Below the pieces are notes generated by a model that was not told where the DNA came from, made no database searches, and saw only the letters and a list, made by a program, of their open reading frames with translations. A program made the position numbers and the translations under genes. 64,000 nt of DNA, from the NCBI GenBank assembly GCA_022828425.1, contig CP094685.1, positions 2,356,001 through 2,420,000 on the forward strand. The letters are read 5' to 3'. This document shows positions 19,073 through 31,855 of this stretch, one piece after another (position 1 is the stretch's first letter; every line of letters starts with the position of its first letter). The stretch is from Candidatus Thiothrix sulfatifontis. GTDB taxonomy: Bacteria; Pseudomonadota; Gammaproteobacteria; Thiotrichales; Thiotrichaceae.

Positions 19073-19627
19073 TCAATGCGTTGCTTGCAAGTAAACCGTT
19101 AATCCCAGATCATTTTCGGCAACATGACTCATGAAATGTTGCATGGCCTTGAAACGGTTCAAACAGTCAGTCAATGCCTGATCGTTACCATCCCATATTT
19201 GCGGATAAATATCGTCATCCAACATTTGGTTAGCATCAAAATGTTGGGCTAATGAATCCGGTGTTTTATTAAGCAATGCTTGCGCGATATGCTTAACTTC
19301 ACACGATTCAAACGCACGCGCCGGGCCGTAACCTAAATCGACATCACCGACATAGCTGCCGCCATCAATCAGAAATGCATCAGGAAATTCACCGCTCCAC
19401 ACTTGTCCACACATTAAGTAATGAATCCCGTGCCAATACTCACCCAGTGTTTCCCGCAGTTGAATAATTTCGGGTTCGAGTGCGTAGCGTGATGCAGGAA
19501 ATGGTTGTTGCGCTTGAATGGCCTTGAGTTGTTCTGCAAACGCGACAGTCCAGATGAGCTTAGGATTAGCCATCAGACGGCTGATATTAAAATCAGAAAT
19601 TGCAGCAAGATGTAAATGTACACCCAT
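19073..19627 (-). CDS. DUF1877 family protein (YfbM-like)
   Basis: A 184-residue cytosolic protein of the DUF1877 family, with the family's WHGIHYLMCG motif near residue 74 and DLGYGPARAFESCEVKHIA near residue 105. No enzyme function is established for the family. I start at the ATG at 19627 (MGVHLHL), which has AAAGGGT upstream and matches the family N-terminus; an in-frame ATG 36 bases upstream adds a peptide absent from the family. It is convergent with the RND permease and divergent from tex. Confidence 0.8.
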   Translation of the reverse strand: MGVHLHLAAISDFNISRLMANPKLIWTVAFAEQLKAIQAQQPFPASRYALEPEIIQLRETLGEYWHGIHYLMCGQVWSGEFPDAFLIDGGSYVGDVDLGYGPARAFESCEVKHIAQALLNKTPDSLAQHFDANQMLDDDIYPQIWDGNDQALTDCLNRFKAMQHFMSHVAENDLGLTVYLQATH

Positions 19628-19895
19628 GATAATTAGACCCTTTTTGAGAAATGGCAATGCCAAAAAATTTTATAAACACAGCGAGTGTTTGTGCACATCA
19701 TCACCCCCGCTGTATCAATCCAACCAGCTGAAGGGAGGTATGTGCATTCTATTGCTTACTTAGTGAGCGAATTATCGCAGCGGTCTGGGCGTTTTACTGT
19801 GATAATCATCACCAATCACATTTAATTCGCTTTGTTTTGCGGCTTTCCCCGACTTTGTTATGATGCAAGGCATTGATCACAACAACGAGTTTCGT

Positions 19896-22295
19896 ATGCA
19901 AAGTATTCTTTCCCGTATCGCTACCGAATTGGCGGTTCAAGAACAGCAAGTGGCTAGTGCTGTCGCTTTATTGGACGAGGGTTCAACGGTTCCTTTCATT
20001 GCCCGCTACCGTAAGGAAAAAACCGGCGGGTTGGACGATACCCAACTGCGTTACCTCGAAACCCGTCTGGGCAGCTTACGTGAACTGGAAAAGCGTCGTG
20101 ACACCGTGCTCAACTCCATCCGCGAACAAGGCAAGCTGAGTGCCGAGTTAGAGCAACAAGTATTGCAAGCACAAACCCGCACCGAACTCGAAGACATTTA
20201 CCTGCCTTACAAACCCAAGCGCCGCACCAAAGCCATGATTGCCCGCGAAGCCGGTATCCAACCACTGGCAGACGCTTTGCTCAGTAACCCGCAACTTGAC
20301 CCTGAAACCGAAGCCGCCAAGTACCTCAACCCTGAGATGGAGTTTGCTGACACCAAAGCGGTGCTGGATGGTGCACGGCAAATCCTCATGGAAGATTTCG
20401 CTGAAAACCCTGAATTGAGCGGTGTGTTGCGTGAATATTTGTGGGAGCAGGGCGGTTTCGAGTCCAGCGTGATTGCGGGCAAGGAAGAGGAAGGACAAAA
20501 GTTTGCGGATTATTTTGCGTATAGCGAAGCATTAAACAAAATTCCTTCGCATCGTGCCTTGGCATTATTCCGTGGGCGCAATGAAGGCATTCTGGATTTA
20601 AAACTGGATGTCACGGTGGCAGAGGGCATGAATCACCCGTGTGAAGTTAAAATTGCGCAAGCCTTCAATATTGGTGATCAGGGCAGGGCAGCGGATCGGT
20701 GGTTACTGGAGACGGTGCGTTGGACATGGAAAGTAAAATTGCACAGCCGCTTAAGCACCGACTTGAATCAGCGTTTGCGTGAACAAGCGGAAGCAGAAGC
20801 CATTCGTGTGTTTGCCGCCAATTTGAAAGATTTGTTATTGGCAGCGCCTGCTGGGGCGCGTAATACGCTGGGGCTTGATCCCGGTTTGCGCACGGGTGTG
20901 AAAGTTGCTGTCGTTGATACCACCGGCAAGCTGTTGGATTTTGCCACCATCTATCCGCATGTGCCGAAAAAGCAATGGGATCAGTCGATTGCGATATTGG
21001 CTGATTTATGCGCTAAACACAGTGTTGAACTGATTAGCATTGGCAATGGCACGGCATCCCGCGAAACCGATCAATTGGCAGGCGATTTGATTAGCCGTCA
21101 CCCCGAACTCAAATTGTCTAAAATCGTGGTTTCGGAGGCGGGTGCATCGGTGTATTCCGCTTCGGAATTGGCTGCCCGCGAGTTCCCCGGTTTGGATGTT
21201 TCTATCCGTGGTGCAGTATCCATTGCCCGCCGCTTGCAAGATCCGCTGGCAGAACTGGTGAAAATCGACCCTAAATCCATTGGTGTCGGTCAATACCAAC
21301 ACGATTTGAATCAACCAGAACTGGCGCGTTCACTGGATGCGGTCGTCGAAGACTGTGTAAACGCGGTCGGTGTCGATGTGAATACCGCATCTGCGGCATT
21401 ATTGGCACGGGTTTCCGGTCTAAACAGCGGCATTGCCGACAATATTGTGGATTTTCGCAATGACAATGGCGCATTCCGCAATCGCAACCAATTGAAAAAA
21501 GTGTCACGGCTGGGTGCAAAAACCTTTGAACAAGCCGCCGGTTTCTTGCGTATCCGCGATGGGGATTACCCGCTGGATGCATCCGCCGTCCACCCGGAAG
21601 CCTATACATTGGTAGAACAGATTGCTGCCGTCCACCGTCAGCCTTTGCAGGAACTGGTCGGTAATAGCGAGTTTGTCAGCACCCTGAAACCAACCGATTA
21701 CGTCACCGAACAATTCGGTGTCCCCACTATCCGCGATATTTTGACGGAACTGGAGAAGCCGGGTCGTGACCCGCGCCCCGAATTTGTGACTGCCACGTTC
21801 CGCGAAGGCGTGAATGAGTTGAAGGATTTACAACCGGGCATGATTCTCGAAGGCGTGGTCACTAATGTAGCGAATTTCGGGGCATTTGTGGATATTGGCG
21901 TACACCAAGACGGTTTGGTTCACATTTCTCAACTGACCGATAAATTCATCAAAGACCCGCGTGAAGTAGTGCGTACCGGTGATGTGGTGAAAGTGCGCGT
22001 GGAAGAAGTCGATGTGCAGCGCAAGCGCATTGGCTTAACCATGCGTTTGGAACCCACCCAGCCGAAAGCTGTCCAAAACCCCATGTCCAAGGCGGCAGCT
22101 AATCGCGAAGAACGCAGACCACAAGCGGTGCGTCCGCCGCAGGAGCGCAATCATGACCGTAATCACGGTAGTAATGACCGTAAATCGGACACCCGTCAGC
22201 CAAACGCGAAAAAGCCTATGAAAGAGCCAGCGCCTGCCGCAAACTCAGCAATGGGTGATGCCTTAGCCGCAGCCTTGGCGAAAATGCGTAAATAA
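19896..22295 (+). CDS. tex: Tex family transcription accessory protein
   Basis: A 799-residue Tex (toxin expression) protein, an RNA/DNA-binding transcription factor related to eukaryotic Spt6. Domains in order: N-terminal helical Tex_N (starts [14 protein letters not shown]), RuvC/YqgF-like fold ([17 protein letters not shown] near 326), helix-hairpin-helix pairs ([28 protein letters not shown]), and an S1 RNA-binding domain ([21 protein letters not shown] near 650). The tail is basic and low complexity. I start at 19896 because the family begins at this motif; in-frame ATGs 33-36 bases upstream lack support. Confidence 0.95.
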   Translation: MQSILSRIATELAVQEQQVASAVALLDEGSTVPFIARYRKEKTGGLDDTQLRYLETRLGSLRELEKRRDTVLNSIREQGKLSAELEQQVLQAQTRTELEDIYLPYKPKRRTKAMIAREAGIQPLADALLSNPQLDPETEAAKYLNPEMEFADTKAVLDGARQILMEDFAENPELSGVLREYLWEQGGFESSVIAGKEEEGQKFADYFAYSEALNKIPSHRALALFRGRNEGILDLKLDVTVAEGMNHPCEVKIAQAFNIGDQGRAADRWLLETVRWTWKVKLHSRLSTDLNQRLREQAEAEAIRVFAANLKDLLLAAPAGARNTLGLDPGLRTGVKVAVVDTTGKLLDFATIYPHVPKKQWDQSIAILADLCAKHSVELISIGNGTASRETDQLAGDLISRHPELKLSKIVVSEAGASVYSASELAAREFPGLDVSIRGAVSIARRLQDPLAELVKIDPKSIGVGQYQHDLNQPELARSLDAVVEDCVNAVGVDVNTASAALLARVSGLNSGIADNIVDFRNDNGAFRNRNQLKKVSRLGAKTFEQAAGFLRIRDGDYPLDASAVHPEAYTLVEQIAAVHRQPLQELVGNSEFVSTLKPTDYVTEQFGVPTIRDILTELEKPGRDPRPEFVTATFREGVNELKDLQPGMILEGVVTNVANFGAFVDIGVHQDGLVHISQLTDKFIKDPREVVRTGDVVKVRVEEVDVQRKRIGLTMRLEPTQPKAVQNPMSKAAANREERRPQAVRPPQERNHDRNHGSNDRKSDTRQPNAKKPMKEPAPAANSAMGDALAAALAKMRK

Positions 22296-22310
22296 ATAAT
22301 GAGGTGAGTG

Positions 22311-22916
22311 ATGAACAAATGGTGGGGATTACTAATCAGCCTTTGGCTGTTATCCGGCTGTGCGCCGCAATACGAAACCCGCTACGAGTTCACGCCACCG
22401 ACGAGTACCGGCGGTTTGAGTTGTCTCAACCGCTGCGAAACCCAAACGCGCACCTGCAACCTGCAATGCAATTTACAATACGGTCAATGCAGCGCTAAAG
22501 CGGAACAACAAGCTAAAGCCGAACTTCCCGCAAAGCTTAGCGAGTACGATACGCGCTTTGCTGCTTGGCAACGCGAGAGAGAACGTTATGAAACCGATTT
22601 GCGCTTTTACGAAATGGAATTGCGTCAGCGTGAATTGCAACACGATTTGCAGCGACTCACCTGTGACCGCGAGGGCAAAGAATCAGCGAATTGCTTGCAC
22701 CATCATTCCCTGCTAAACGGAATGCCGTTACTCAGTGAGCCGCGTCGCCCTGAGAACATGCCTGAAAAGCCTACTTTAACCAGCGAAACCGCACGGATTC
22801 GTGACCTGATTTGCAGCAATGAATGCCAATGTGACACGCAATATCGCCAGTGCTATACCAGTTGTGGTGGGGCGGTGAAGCCTTATCAGTTTTGCGTGGA
22901 GAATTGCCCTAAATAA
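22311..22916 (+). CDS. Cysteine-rich lipoprotein, twin CX3C pairs
   Basis: A 201-residue predicted lipoprotein: hydrophobic N-terminus ending in the lipobox LSGC. The mature part has two cysteine clusters of the form C-x3-C-x6-C-x3-C (CLNRCETQTRTCNLQC, near residue 38) and C-x3-C-x8-C-x3-C (CSNECQCDTQYRQCYTSC, near residue 167), joined by a charged helical stretch of about 110 residues. This pattern could make two disulfide-clamped helical hairpins held apart by a long helix. No family recognised. It follows tex by 15 bp with GAGG six bases before the ATG, so probably shares its transcript. Confidence 0.75.
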   Translation: MNKWWGLLISLWLLSGCAPQYETRYEFTPPTSTGGLSCLNRCETQTRTCNLQCNLQYGQCSAKAEQQAKAELPAKLSEYDTRFAAWQRERERYETDLRFYEMELRQRELQHDLQRLTCDREGKESANCLHHHSLLNGMPLLSEPRRPENMPEKPTLTSETARIRDLICSNECQCDTQYRQCYTSCGGAVKPYQFCVENCPK

Positions 22917-22948
22917 TCCGCTATAATCCCGCGCTTACCCGTAAATAG

Positions 22949-25551
<2,603 letters not shown>

Positions 25552-25552
<1 letters not shown>

Positions 25553-26046
25553 TGAAAACGCTAATCTTAGCTCTCGGTTTACTATTATTGCTGTCAGCAT
25601 GTGGGGGAGAACCGTTCCACCTGCGCGGCAGCAAGCCTTTGCCCGAACTCATGCGTCAGGGGATTTATTTGCAAGGGCTTGACCCGCAAAGTGATTTTGC
25701 CTTGGCATTGCGCGATGGTTTGGAGGATGCAGGCGCGGATATTAAACAAAACCCGCAAGATGCGGCTACCACATTAACGATCAGTAATGTGCGGGAAAAC
25801 CGTTCGGTTTCGGGATATTCATCCACGCGGCAGGTGCGCGAGTTCAATCATTCCGTCACTGTCGATTTCATTGTTAAGACACCTGCTATGACTGAAAGTG
25901 TGGAACGTTCGGTAAGTGCCACTCGTGCCCAAGTGTATGATGGTAAATACGTATTAGGCACAGCAGAAGAGGAAACCGTTATCAAGGAAGAATTACGCCG
26001 TGAAGCGGTGCGCCTCATTCTGCTGCGACTTCAGGCACTTAAGTAA
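25552..26046 (+). CDS. lptE: LPS-assembly lipoprotein LptE
   Basis: A 164-residue outer-membrane lipoprotein that plugs the LptD barrel in lipopolysaccharide export. Signal peptide with lipobox LSAC, then the family hallmark F-H-L-R-G right after the cysteine region (EPFHLRGSKPLP). The ATG overlaps the leuS stop by one base, the usual leuS-lptE linkage; holA, which often follows, is absent and the next gene is convergent, overlapping by eight bases. Confidence 0.93.
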
Positions 26047-26929
26047 GGGCGTTTTGCTGCACGATTTTCGCCAATGCTGACGAATCAAGTTCCCCAAAAC
26101 CTGCATCCACCAACGCCTGCATATAATCGGCAGCGCGTTGTGTTCCCGGTAAGTGTAAGCCAAACGTAGCCGCCGTGTCGGTCACGATATGCATATCTTT
26201 GTTGTGCAAGTGCGCTTTGAAACCGGGCTGGAAATTTTCATCCAAAATGCGTTGACCGTGCAGTTCCAACACCTTTGAATAGGCAAAACCACCCAGCAGC
26301 GCCGCGCGTACTTTAGCGGGATCAACGCCCGCCGCTTTTGCCATTTCAAATGCTTCCGTGACTGCAATGACTGTTTGTGCAGCAATCAACTGATTACAGG
26401 CTTTGGCTAATTGCCCAGCGCCGTGATCGCCGATGTGGGTGATGGTTTTGCCCATTGCAGCAAGAGCGGGGCGAGCATATTCCAAATCATCCGCATTGCC
26501 GCCCACCATAATGGTTAATGTGCCAGCGATTGCGCCAACATCACCGCCAGATACAGGTGCATCCAACATTCGGATGCCTTTCTCTAACAGTTTTGCGGCA
26601 ATTTCACGGGTTGCGACTGGGGAAATGGTACTCATATCAACCACTAGCAAACCAAGTTTACCACCTGCAATAACGCCATTATCGCCTAATAATACTGCTT
26701 CGACGTCCGGTGTATCGGATACGATGGAAATTACGATGTCGACATTTGCAGCGAGTGCAGCGGGGGTGGCGTAATATTCCACGCCTTGATTCACGAGTTC
26801 TTGTGCCGCTTCAGGGCGACGCGCATAAACGGCGAGGGTGAAACCGGCTTTCATCAGGTTTCTACACATCGGTAGCCCCATAATGCCGGGGCCAATCCAG
26901 CCGATTTTAGGTTGAGTTATCATGGTCAT
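26039..26929 (-). CDS. garR: 2-hydroxy-3-oxopropionate (tartronate semialdehyde) reductase
   Basis: A 296-residue beta-hydroxyacid dehydrogenase. N-terminal Rossmann motif IGWIGPGIMGLPMCRNL (GxGxMG with Pro in the second position), substrate motif DAPVSGGDVGAIAGTLTIMVGG near 122 and catalytic Lys in GAGQLAKACNQLIAA near 170. These match GarR/GlxR, which reduce tartronate semialdehyde to D-glycerate; a 3-hydroxyisobutyrate or succinic-semialdehyde reductase is the alternative. AGGAG lies upstream of the ATG. The 3' end overlaps lptE by eight bases on the opposite strand. No glyoxylate carboligase gene is nearby. Confidence 0.85.
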   Translation of the reverse strand: MTMITQPKIGWIGPGIMGLPMCRNLMKAGFTLAVYARRPEAAQELVNQGVEYYATPAALAANVDIVISIVSDTPDVEAVLLGDNGVIAGGKLGLLVVDMSTISPVATREIAAKLLEKGIRMLDAPVSGGDVGAIAGTLTIMVGGNADDLEYARPALAAMGKTITHIGDHGAGQLAKACNQLIAAQTVIAVTEAFEMAKAAGVDPAKVRAALLGGFAYSKVLELHGQRILDENFQPGFKAHLHNKDMHIVTDTAATFGLHLPGTQRAADYMQALVDAGFGELDSSALAKIVQQNALT

Positions 26930-27034
26930 TGAAACTCCTACAAGAGGTAAAATTCATGAGATGTTAGCACAACTGCGAATTCCAGCCGATTTTGATGGTA
27001 GAATCCCGCTTTGCTTTTAACCCCGGTCAACACA

Positions 27035-29176
27035 ATGCAAGCAGACGCTTCAGCCCCTTTGCAATGGTTTTTTGCCTGTCCTCAATTTATCGAGCCACTG
27101 TTGGCAGATGAACTTACCCGTTATGGGGCAGAATCAGTCAAAATCGGTCACGCCGGTGTGCAAGCTACTGGGGATTTGCGTTTCGGCTACCGCGCAATGT
27201 TGTGGAGTCGACTGGCTTCGCGCGCTACCTTGCAACTGGCTCACGGTTTCGGCAAAGACCAAACAGAGTTACAAGCGCTGATCGATAGCATTGATTGGCA
27301 ACAACACCTGCGCCCAGAGGGAACGCTAAAAGTGCGATTTTTTGGTTTAAATGACGATATTCGCAATACGCAATTTGGGGCGCAATGGGTTAAAGATCAA
27401 ATTGGCGATCAATTTCGCAGTCAACACGGGGTGCGCCCTAGCGTCAGTAATACGCCTGATCTGGTTGTTGTGGTGAACTTACATAAAGGCAATGCCAGCA
27501 TTGGTATCGAACTTAACCAACACAGTTTGCATCAACGTGGCTACCGCGATTTAGATACACACGCGCCCATGCGTGAAAATCTTGCTGCGGCAGTGTTGAT
27601 GCGAGCTGGGTGGTTAGAAATGTTGGTCAGTGATGCTACGACAGTAGTATTGATTGATCCGCTGTGTGGTGCTGGCACGTTTCTGATCGAAGGCGCGTTG
27701 ATGGCGCTGGATATTGCTCCCGGTTTATTGCGTGAACAAACGGTTGCAGAACGTTGGTTAGGTCATGATGCTGTGTTGTGGGATGGACTGTATGCCGAAG
27801 CTAAACAACGCCGTAGTGCTGGTTTTGCGAATGCTGAACGTTTTGAATTTTGGGGGAATGACAATAATCCGGCGGCTGTGATGGCTGCGCGAGCGGATTG
27901 GCGTTCTATCGACTTACCTGCGGCGCGTTGGACGCAATGTGACTTGAAGGCAATGCCAGAACCTACATTAGCGACAACAGGTTTAGTGATTAGCAGTCCA
28001 CCGTTTACTACCGATAGCAACGTGGTTGCACTCCGCCCAATTTATGATGCGTTGGGGCAATGGATGGCTAGTTTGCCGGATACTTATCGCGGGGCATTGT
28101 TCGCGGAAAACGAGGCACCTGTTGCGCTAACCAATCTGTTTTACAGCAAAGAATACCGTTTCCTGAACAGTGAAACCGAATTCAAGCTCTATACTTTTGA
28201 CAAGTTATTGCAGAAAGAACGCCCAACTGCTTGGATTGCTGAGGATTTGGCGAATCGGCTTGGCAAAAATTTACGTAAGCTAAAAGGTTTCATCAAGCAA
28301 GGGCATACCGATGCATACCGCGTCTATGATATGGATATTCCCGAATACGCCATTGCCGTTGACCGTTATGCAGACTGGTTGCATGTGCAGGAATATGCAC
28401 CACCGAAAACCATTGATGAAAAAGCGGCAGAACAACGTTTGCAACAAGCGTTGCTAACCTTGCCTGAGGCGTTGGGTGTTGACCCCAAAAAGATTGTGCT
28501 GAAACAACGGCGGCAGCAAAAAGGTAAAAGTCAGTATCAAAAACAGGGTAGGGCAGAACAATCCCTCGTTGTCACTGAGCATGGCGCACGTTTTAAAGTA
28601 AATTTAACGGATTATTTGGATACTGGGCTATTCCTAGACCATCGCCCAATGCGCTATTGGTTGCAGCAGCATTCTAAGGGGAAGCGAGTGTTGAATCTGT
28701 TTTGCTATACCGGCACCGCAAGCGTTCATGCGGCAATAGGCGGGGCAAATCGTGTCGATAGCGTGGATATGTCAGCAACTTATTTGGAGTGGGCAAAAGA
28801 TAATTTTGAACTGAATGGTTTGCAACATGATCCGTATCGCCGTTACCGCTTTATTCAAGCAAATGTGTTGGATTGGTTGTATGACTGTGATGAATATTAC
28901 GATTTGATTTTTCTTGATCCACCCACGTTCAGCAATTCCAAACGGATGCAGGATACCTTTGATGTACAACGTGACCATATCGCGCTGATCAACGATGCCA
29001 TGCGGGTACTGTCACCGGATGGCACACTGATTTTTTCCAACAATTTCCGTAAATTCAAGTTGGATGCTGAAGTGGAAGACCAATATGCGGTACAAGATTA
29101 CCGCAAGCAGTCATTGCCACTGGATTTTGAACGTGATCCTAAAATTCATAGTTGTTGGTTAATTCGCCATAAGTAA
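27035..29176 (+). CDS. rlmL: Bifunctional 23S rRNA methyltransferase RlmKL
   Basis: A 713-residue fusion of two methyltransferases that make m2G2445 (RlmL, N-terminal half) and m7G2069 (RlmK, C-terminal half) in 23S rRNA. Features: THUMP domain (about 50-165), the RlmL SAM domain with IDPLCGAGTFLIEGAL near 210 and a catalytic-loop SSPPF near 323, then RlmK with VLNLFCYTGTASVHAA near 555 and FLDPPTFSNSKRM near 630. Length agrees with E. coli (702). I use the ATG at 27035 rather than the in-frame TTG at 27011. It is followed by the AT-rich cassette. Confidence 0.95.
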   Translation: MQADASAPLQWFFACPQFIEPLLADELTRYGAESVKIGHAGVQATGDLRFGYRAMLWSRLASRATLQLAHGFGKDQTELQALIDSIDWQQHLRPEGTLKVRFFGLNDDIRNTQFGAQWVKDQIGDQFRSQHGVRPSVSNTPDLVVVVNLHKGNASIGIELNQHSLHQRGYRDLDTHAPMRENLAAAVLMRAGWLEMLVSDATTVVLIDPLCGAGTFLIEGALMALDIAPGLLREQTVAERWLGHDAVLWDGLYAEAKQRRSAGFANAERFEFWGNDNNPAAVMAARADWRSIDLPAARWTQCDLKAMPEPTLATTGLVISSPPFTTDSNVVALRPIYDALGQWMASLPDTYRGALFAENEAPVALTNLFYSKEYRFLNSETEFKLYTFDKLLQKERPTAWIAEDLANRLGKNLRKLKGFIKQGHTDAYRVYDMDIPEYAIAVDRYADWLHVQEYAPPKTIDEKAAEQRLQQALLTLPEALGVDPKKIVLKQRRQQKGKSQYQKQGRAEQSLVVTEHGARFKVNLTDYLDTGLFLDHRPMRYWLQQHSKGKRVLNLFCYTGTASVHAAIGGANRVDSVDMSATYLEWAKDNFELNGLQHDPYRRYRFIQANVLDWLYDCDEYYDLIFLDPPTFSNSKRMQDTFDVQRDHIALINDAMRVLSPDGTLIFSNNFRKFKLDAEVEDQYAVQDYRKQSLPLDFERDPKIHSCWLIRHK

Positions 29177-29240
29177 TGAGTAAGGTGCGCGTATTCATTA
29201 CGTGCACTGGTATTATGCTGTAACTTATAAAAATTATATA

Positions 29241-29252
29241 ACGTATTTACGT
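29241..29252. repeat. ACGTA-N2-TACGT dyad, left copy
   Basis: ACGTATTTACGT, perfect five-base arms. A degenerate relative (ACGTACTTAATA) lies at 29323-29334, and a second perfect site (ACGTAAGTACGT) at 30728-30739. Copies occur in front of both genes of the cassette, so they may bind a shared protein (regulator, recombinase arm site or replication protein). Confidence 0.55.
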
Positions 29253-29356
29253 AAAAATAAAATTAACGTTTATTTACATTAACTTAAATGTTATTTTATG
29301 ATATTTTATAGTTTATACTATTACGTACTTAATAGTGCTTTGAACGGGGAAACACC

Positions 29357-30652
29357 ATGAGTAATGTTGTCAAATTGCCTGAAACAGGCTCGCAGAACGG
29401 AATTGAGGTAGAAGACGCTCCGTCAGAATTTCCAATTCCTCACGAGGGTTGTTACTACGGAATAGCCGGGAAATTTGCCTTTGATGCTTGTCAGCAGTCC
29501 GAGGCCGATCCCATGGGGGTGCTCATTCACCTATTAACATGGGCGGGTGCTTATTTCGGCAACAAAGCGGTATTGCGTTTAGGAGATGTGGAAGCGCCAC
29601 CACGTCTTTTTAGCGTGACAGCGAGTTCTGCCGGTGGTGGTAAAGGCACAGCAGCTTCCCCAGTAAGAAAATTAATGCATGACTATGTAAACGTGCAATT
29701 ACGTAAGTTAGGTTTACCGTTGATATTGTACCGGGACGGGCCAATGTCGAGCGGGGAAGGGTTGGCATGGGCGGTACGTGATCCGGCGGATACGGATGAT
29801 GAAGATGGCAACCCAACCGACAAAGGTGTTACCGACAAGCGCTTAATGATACTCGAAGAAGAATTCGCCGCTGTTCTGCAAGCAGCGCGTCGTGAAGGTA
29901 ATACGGTCTCGGCTGCAATTCGTCGCTTTTGGGATACGGGTAACTTTTCTCCCTTGACTAAAAACAATCGCGTGACGGTCACGGATGCACATGTGTGTTT
30001 CGTAGGTCACATTACTTATGAAGAGTTGGTGAAGCGTTTGGAGCAAAGTGAATATGCCACTGCATTAGCCAGCCGCATTTTATGGATTTGTGTACGTCGC
30101 CCGAAAATTGTAGCCATTCCCGAAAGCATTCCTGTTGTCAAAATGTTGCACTACGCAGATGAAGTCGCCAAAGCCATTCAGTTTTCGAGCGACGTGAACG
30201 AATTAGCGCTTTCGCCTGAATCTTTGGAGTTATGGTCAACATTGGCACTGTCGTTAGCGAAAGTGAATTCACCCATGTCGGAACGCTCGCGTGTGCAAGT
30301 GTTACGCATCGCCTGCATTTTTGCCTTGCTGGATTGTACCGATCAAGTCAAGCCAAAACATTTACATGCCGCTACCCATATTTGGGATTACTGCCTTGGC
30401 AGCGTTGCATACATCTTTGAAGGTGAGCAAAACGAAGATGAAGGTAAAATCATCGCAGCGTTACGCAAACACGGCGGCCTAACTACAACACAGATCCGAG
30501 TCAACGTTTTTCAGCAAAATATCAAATCAGCGGCGATGAATACGTTGTTGAAATCGTTGGAAACACAAGGACGCATCAAACGTACAGTTAAACACCGTTC
30601 TGATGGTCGTAGTGGCAAGCCTGCTACGATTTTTGAACTTATCAGATACTAA
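29357..30652 (+). CDS. DUF3987 domain-containing ATPase (YfjI-like)
   Basis: A 431-residue protein of the DUF3987 family, common in prophages and genomic islands. It has a Walker A-like loop ASSAGGGKGTA (Lys96), a Walker B-like RLMILEEEF (162-170) and an Arg-rich segment between; the last 70 residues look like a winged helix (GKIIAALRKHGGLTTTQIR ... TLLKSLETQGRIKR). Many relatives carry an N-terminal primase or Toprim part; here only the ATPase/helicase-like part is present, so it may need a host primase. GGGG precedes the ATG; a possible -10 (TATACT) is at 29314-29319. A replication role is inference. Confidence 0.75.
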   Translation: MSNVVKLPETGSQNGIEVEDAPSEFPIPHEGCYYGIAGKFAFDACQQSEADPMGVLIHLLTWAGAYFGNKAVLRLGDVEAPPRLFSVTASSAGGGKGTAASPVRKLMHDYVNVQLRKLGLPLILYRDGPMSSGEGLAWAVRDPADTDDEDGNPTDKGVTDKRLMILEEEFAAVLQAARREGNTVSAAIRRFWDTGNFSPLTKNNRVTVTDAHVCFVGHITYEELVKRLEQSEYATALASRILWICVRRPKIVAIPESIPVVKMLHYADEVAKAIQFSSDVNELALSPESLELWSTLALSLAKVNSPMSERSRVQVLRIACIFALLDCTDQVKPKHLHAATHIWDYCLGSVAYIFEGEQNEDEGKIIAALRKHGGLTTTQIRVNVFQQNIKSAAMNTLLKSLETQGRIKRTVKHRSDGRSGKPATIFELIRY

Positions 30653-30679
30653 GTAAGTAAACTACTTAAAAATAAAACC

Positions 30680-30698
30680 ACTTAATTAGAAATTAAGT
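30680..30698. repeat. ACTTAATT-N3-AATTAAGT inverted repeat
   Basis: Perfect eight-base arms around AGA, 28 bp after the DUF3987 stop. It could be a weak AT-rich terminator or a binding site; no T run follows directly. Confidence 0.45.
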
Positions 30699-30727
30699 TA
30701 TTGTATTTTATCAATTTTTATAATTTT

Positions 30728-30738
30728 ACGTAAGTACG

Positions 30739-30739
<1 letters not shown>
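30728..30739. repeat. ACGTA-N2-TACGT dyad, right copy
   Basis: ACGTAAGTACGT, perfect arms, immediately abutting the (TTTA)8 tract and 104 bp upstream of the recombinase start. Same motif as at 29241-29252. Confidence 0.55.
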
Positions 30740-30770
<31 letters not shown>

Positions 30771-30843
30771 TTTTAAATAATTTAACTAGATTCTATAACT
30801 TCTGATAACTATTATTCTCGGAAGTTAGTTGAAGAGGTGATTA

Positions 30844-31788
30844 ATGAACAATTTTCAGGCAATAGGTTTAACGTCGAGTGTACTTAGTGAAAACGTTCAA
30901 CGTTTTGTGGTTGAAGCAACAAGCGCATCGACACGACGCGCTTATCGTGCTGATGTCAAGATATTCGTAACTTGGTGTGAAGAAAGGGGATTAGTAGCGA
31001 TTCCTGCTACTGCAATAACGATAGCTGACTTTTTAGCAGGTCAAGCGCAAACAGGCATTTCACCATCGACGTTAAACCGTCGTATTGGAGCGATTCGTTA
31101 TGCTCATGAAGCAGCAGGGTACGAAACGCCAACTACGAATAAATTGGTTAGTGTTACTTTAAAAGGTATTCGTCGCGCTAACAGAGTGCGAACACGCAAG
31201 AAAGCAGCAGCTACCGTGGATAAACTTTACCAAATGATAGCGCACTGTAATACCCAAACCTTACAGGGTAAGCGTGACAAGTTAATTTTGATCTTAGGGT
31301 TTGCAGGTGCATTTCGTCGTTCTGAATTGGTAGCGCTAACGGTTGCTGATATTGAAGAAGTACCGGATGGTTTGAAAATTTTGATACAAAAATCAAAAAC
31401 AGACCAAGAGGGTGAAGGACATACCATTGCCATTTTAAATGGGCGGTTAAATGTTGTTGGTGTCCTCAAAGATTATTTAAAAGCAGCAAATCTTACTGAA
31501 GGCGCTATTTTTAGACCGATTACCAAATACGGTAAAATTCGCAAACAAACATTAACTGATCGTTCTGTAGCTGATATTGTGAAACGTTATGCAAAAGCAG
31601 CAGGCTTGAACGCAGAGGAGTTTAGTGGTCATAGCTTACGGTCAGGCTTCATCACCACCGCTGCTGAAGCTGGTGCTAATTTGTTTAAGATAATGGATAT
31701 ATCTCGGCACAAATCTATACAGACTGTACAAGGCTACGTAAGAAACGCTGAACTTTTTAAAAATCACGCTGGTAATAGCTTTTTATAA
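30844..31788 (+). CDS. Tyrosine recombinase / site-specific integrase
   Basis: A 314-residue XerC-like recombinase. N-terminal SAM-like core-binding domain (about 12-95, with [19 protein letters not shown]), then the catalytic domain with a full set of active-site residues: Arg158 (GAFRRSEL), Lys185, His263 and Arg266 (SGHSLRSG), His289 (DISRHKS) and nucleophile Tyr298 (TVQGYVRN). GAGGTGATTA precedes the ATG. It is not XerC or XerD by context and probably mobilises the cassette that carries it. Intact catalytic residues suggest it is functional. Confidence 0.93.
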   Translation: MNNFQAIGLTSSVLSENVQRFVVEATSASTRRAYRADVKIFVTWCEERGLVAIPATAITIADFLAGQAQTGISPSTLNRRIGAIRYAHEAAGYETPTTNKLVSVTLKGIRRANRVRTRKKAAATVDKLYQMIAHCNTQTLQGKRDKLILILGFAGAFRRSELVALTVADIEEVPDGLKILIQKSKTDQEGEGHTIAILNGRLNVVGVLKDYLKAANLTEGAIFRPITKYGKIRKQTLTDRSVADIVKRYAKAAGLNAEEFSGHSLRSGFITTAAEAGANLFKIMDISRHKSIQTVQGYVRNAELFKNHAGNSFL

Positions 31789-31792
31789 GAAA

Positions 31793-31825
31793 GTTGCCTC
31801 TTTCTTCTCTTGTGAAAGAGGCAAC
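31793..31825. terminator. Bidirectional terminator between integrase and aspS
   Basis: Perfect 12-bp arms GTTGCCTCTTTC / GAAAGAGGCAAC with a nine-base loop. On the minus strand it is followed by TTTCTTAT, on the plus strand by TAAATACATT. It lies five bases after the recombinase stop and 31 bases before the aspS stop, so it can serve both convergent genes. Confidence 0.75.
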
Positions 31826-31855
31826 TAAATACATTAAAATCGAACTGTACAACTA

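Noticed and set aside
22922..22927. TATAAT as a dedicated leuS promoter
   Set aside because: No -35 with acceptable spacing is visible, so it is only mentioned in the leuS entry.
29173..29201. GTAATGA/TCATTAC inverted repeat over the rlmL stop as an attachment site
   Set aside because: Arms are only seven bases, the loop is 15 bases, and no matching copy is seen at the other end of the cassette.
30796..30830. TAACTTC ... GAAGTTA inverted repeat before the recombinase as an att core
   Set aside because: Arms of seven bases with an 18-base spacer in AT-rich DNA are not strong enough; no second copy was found.
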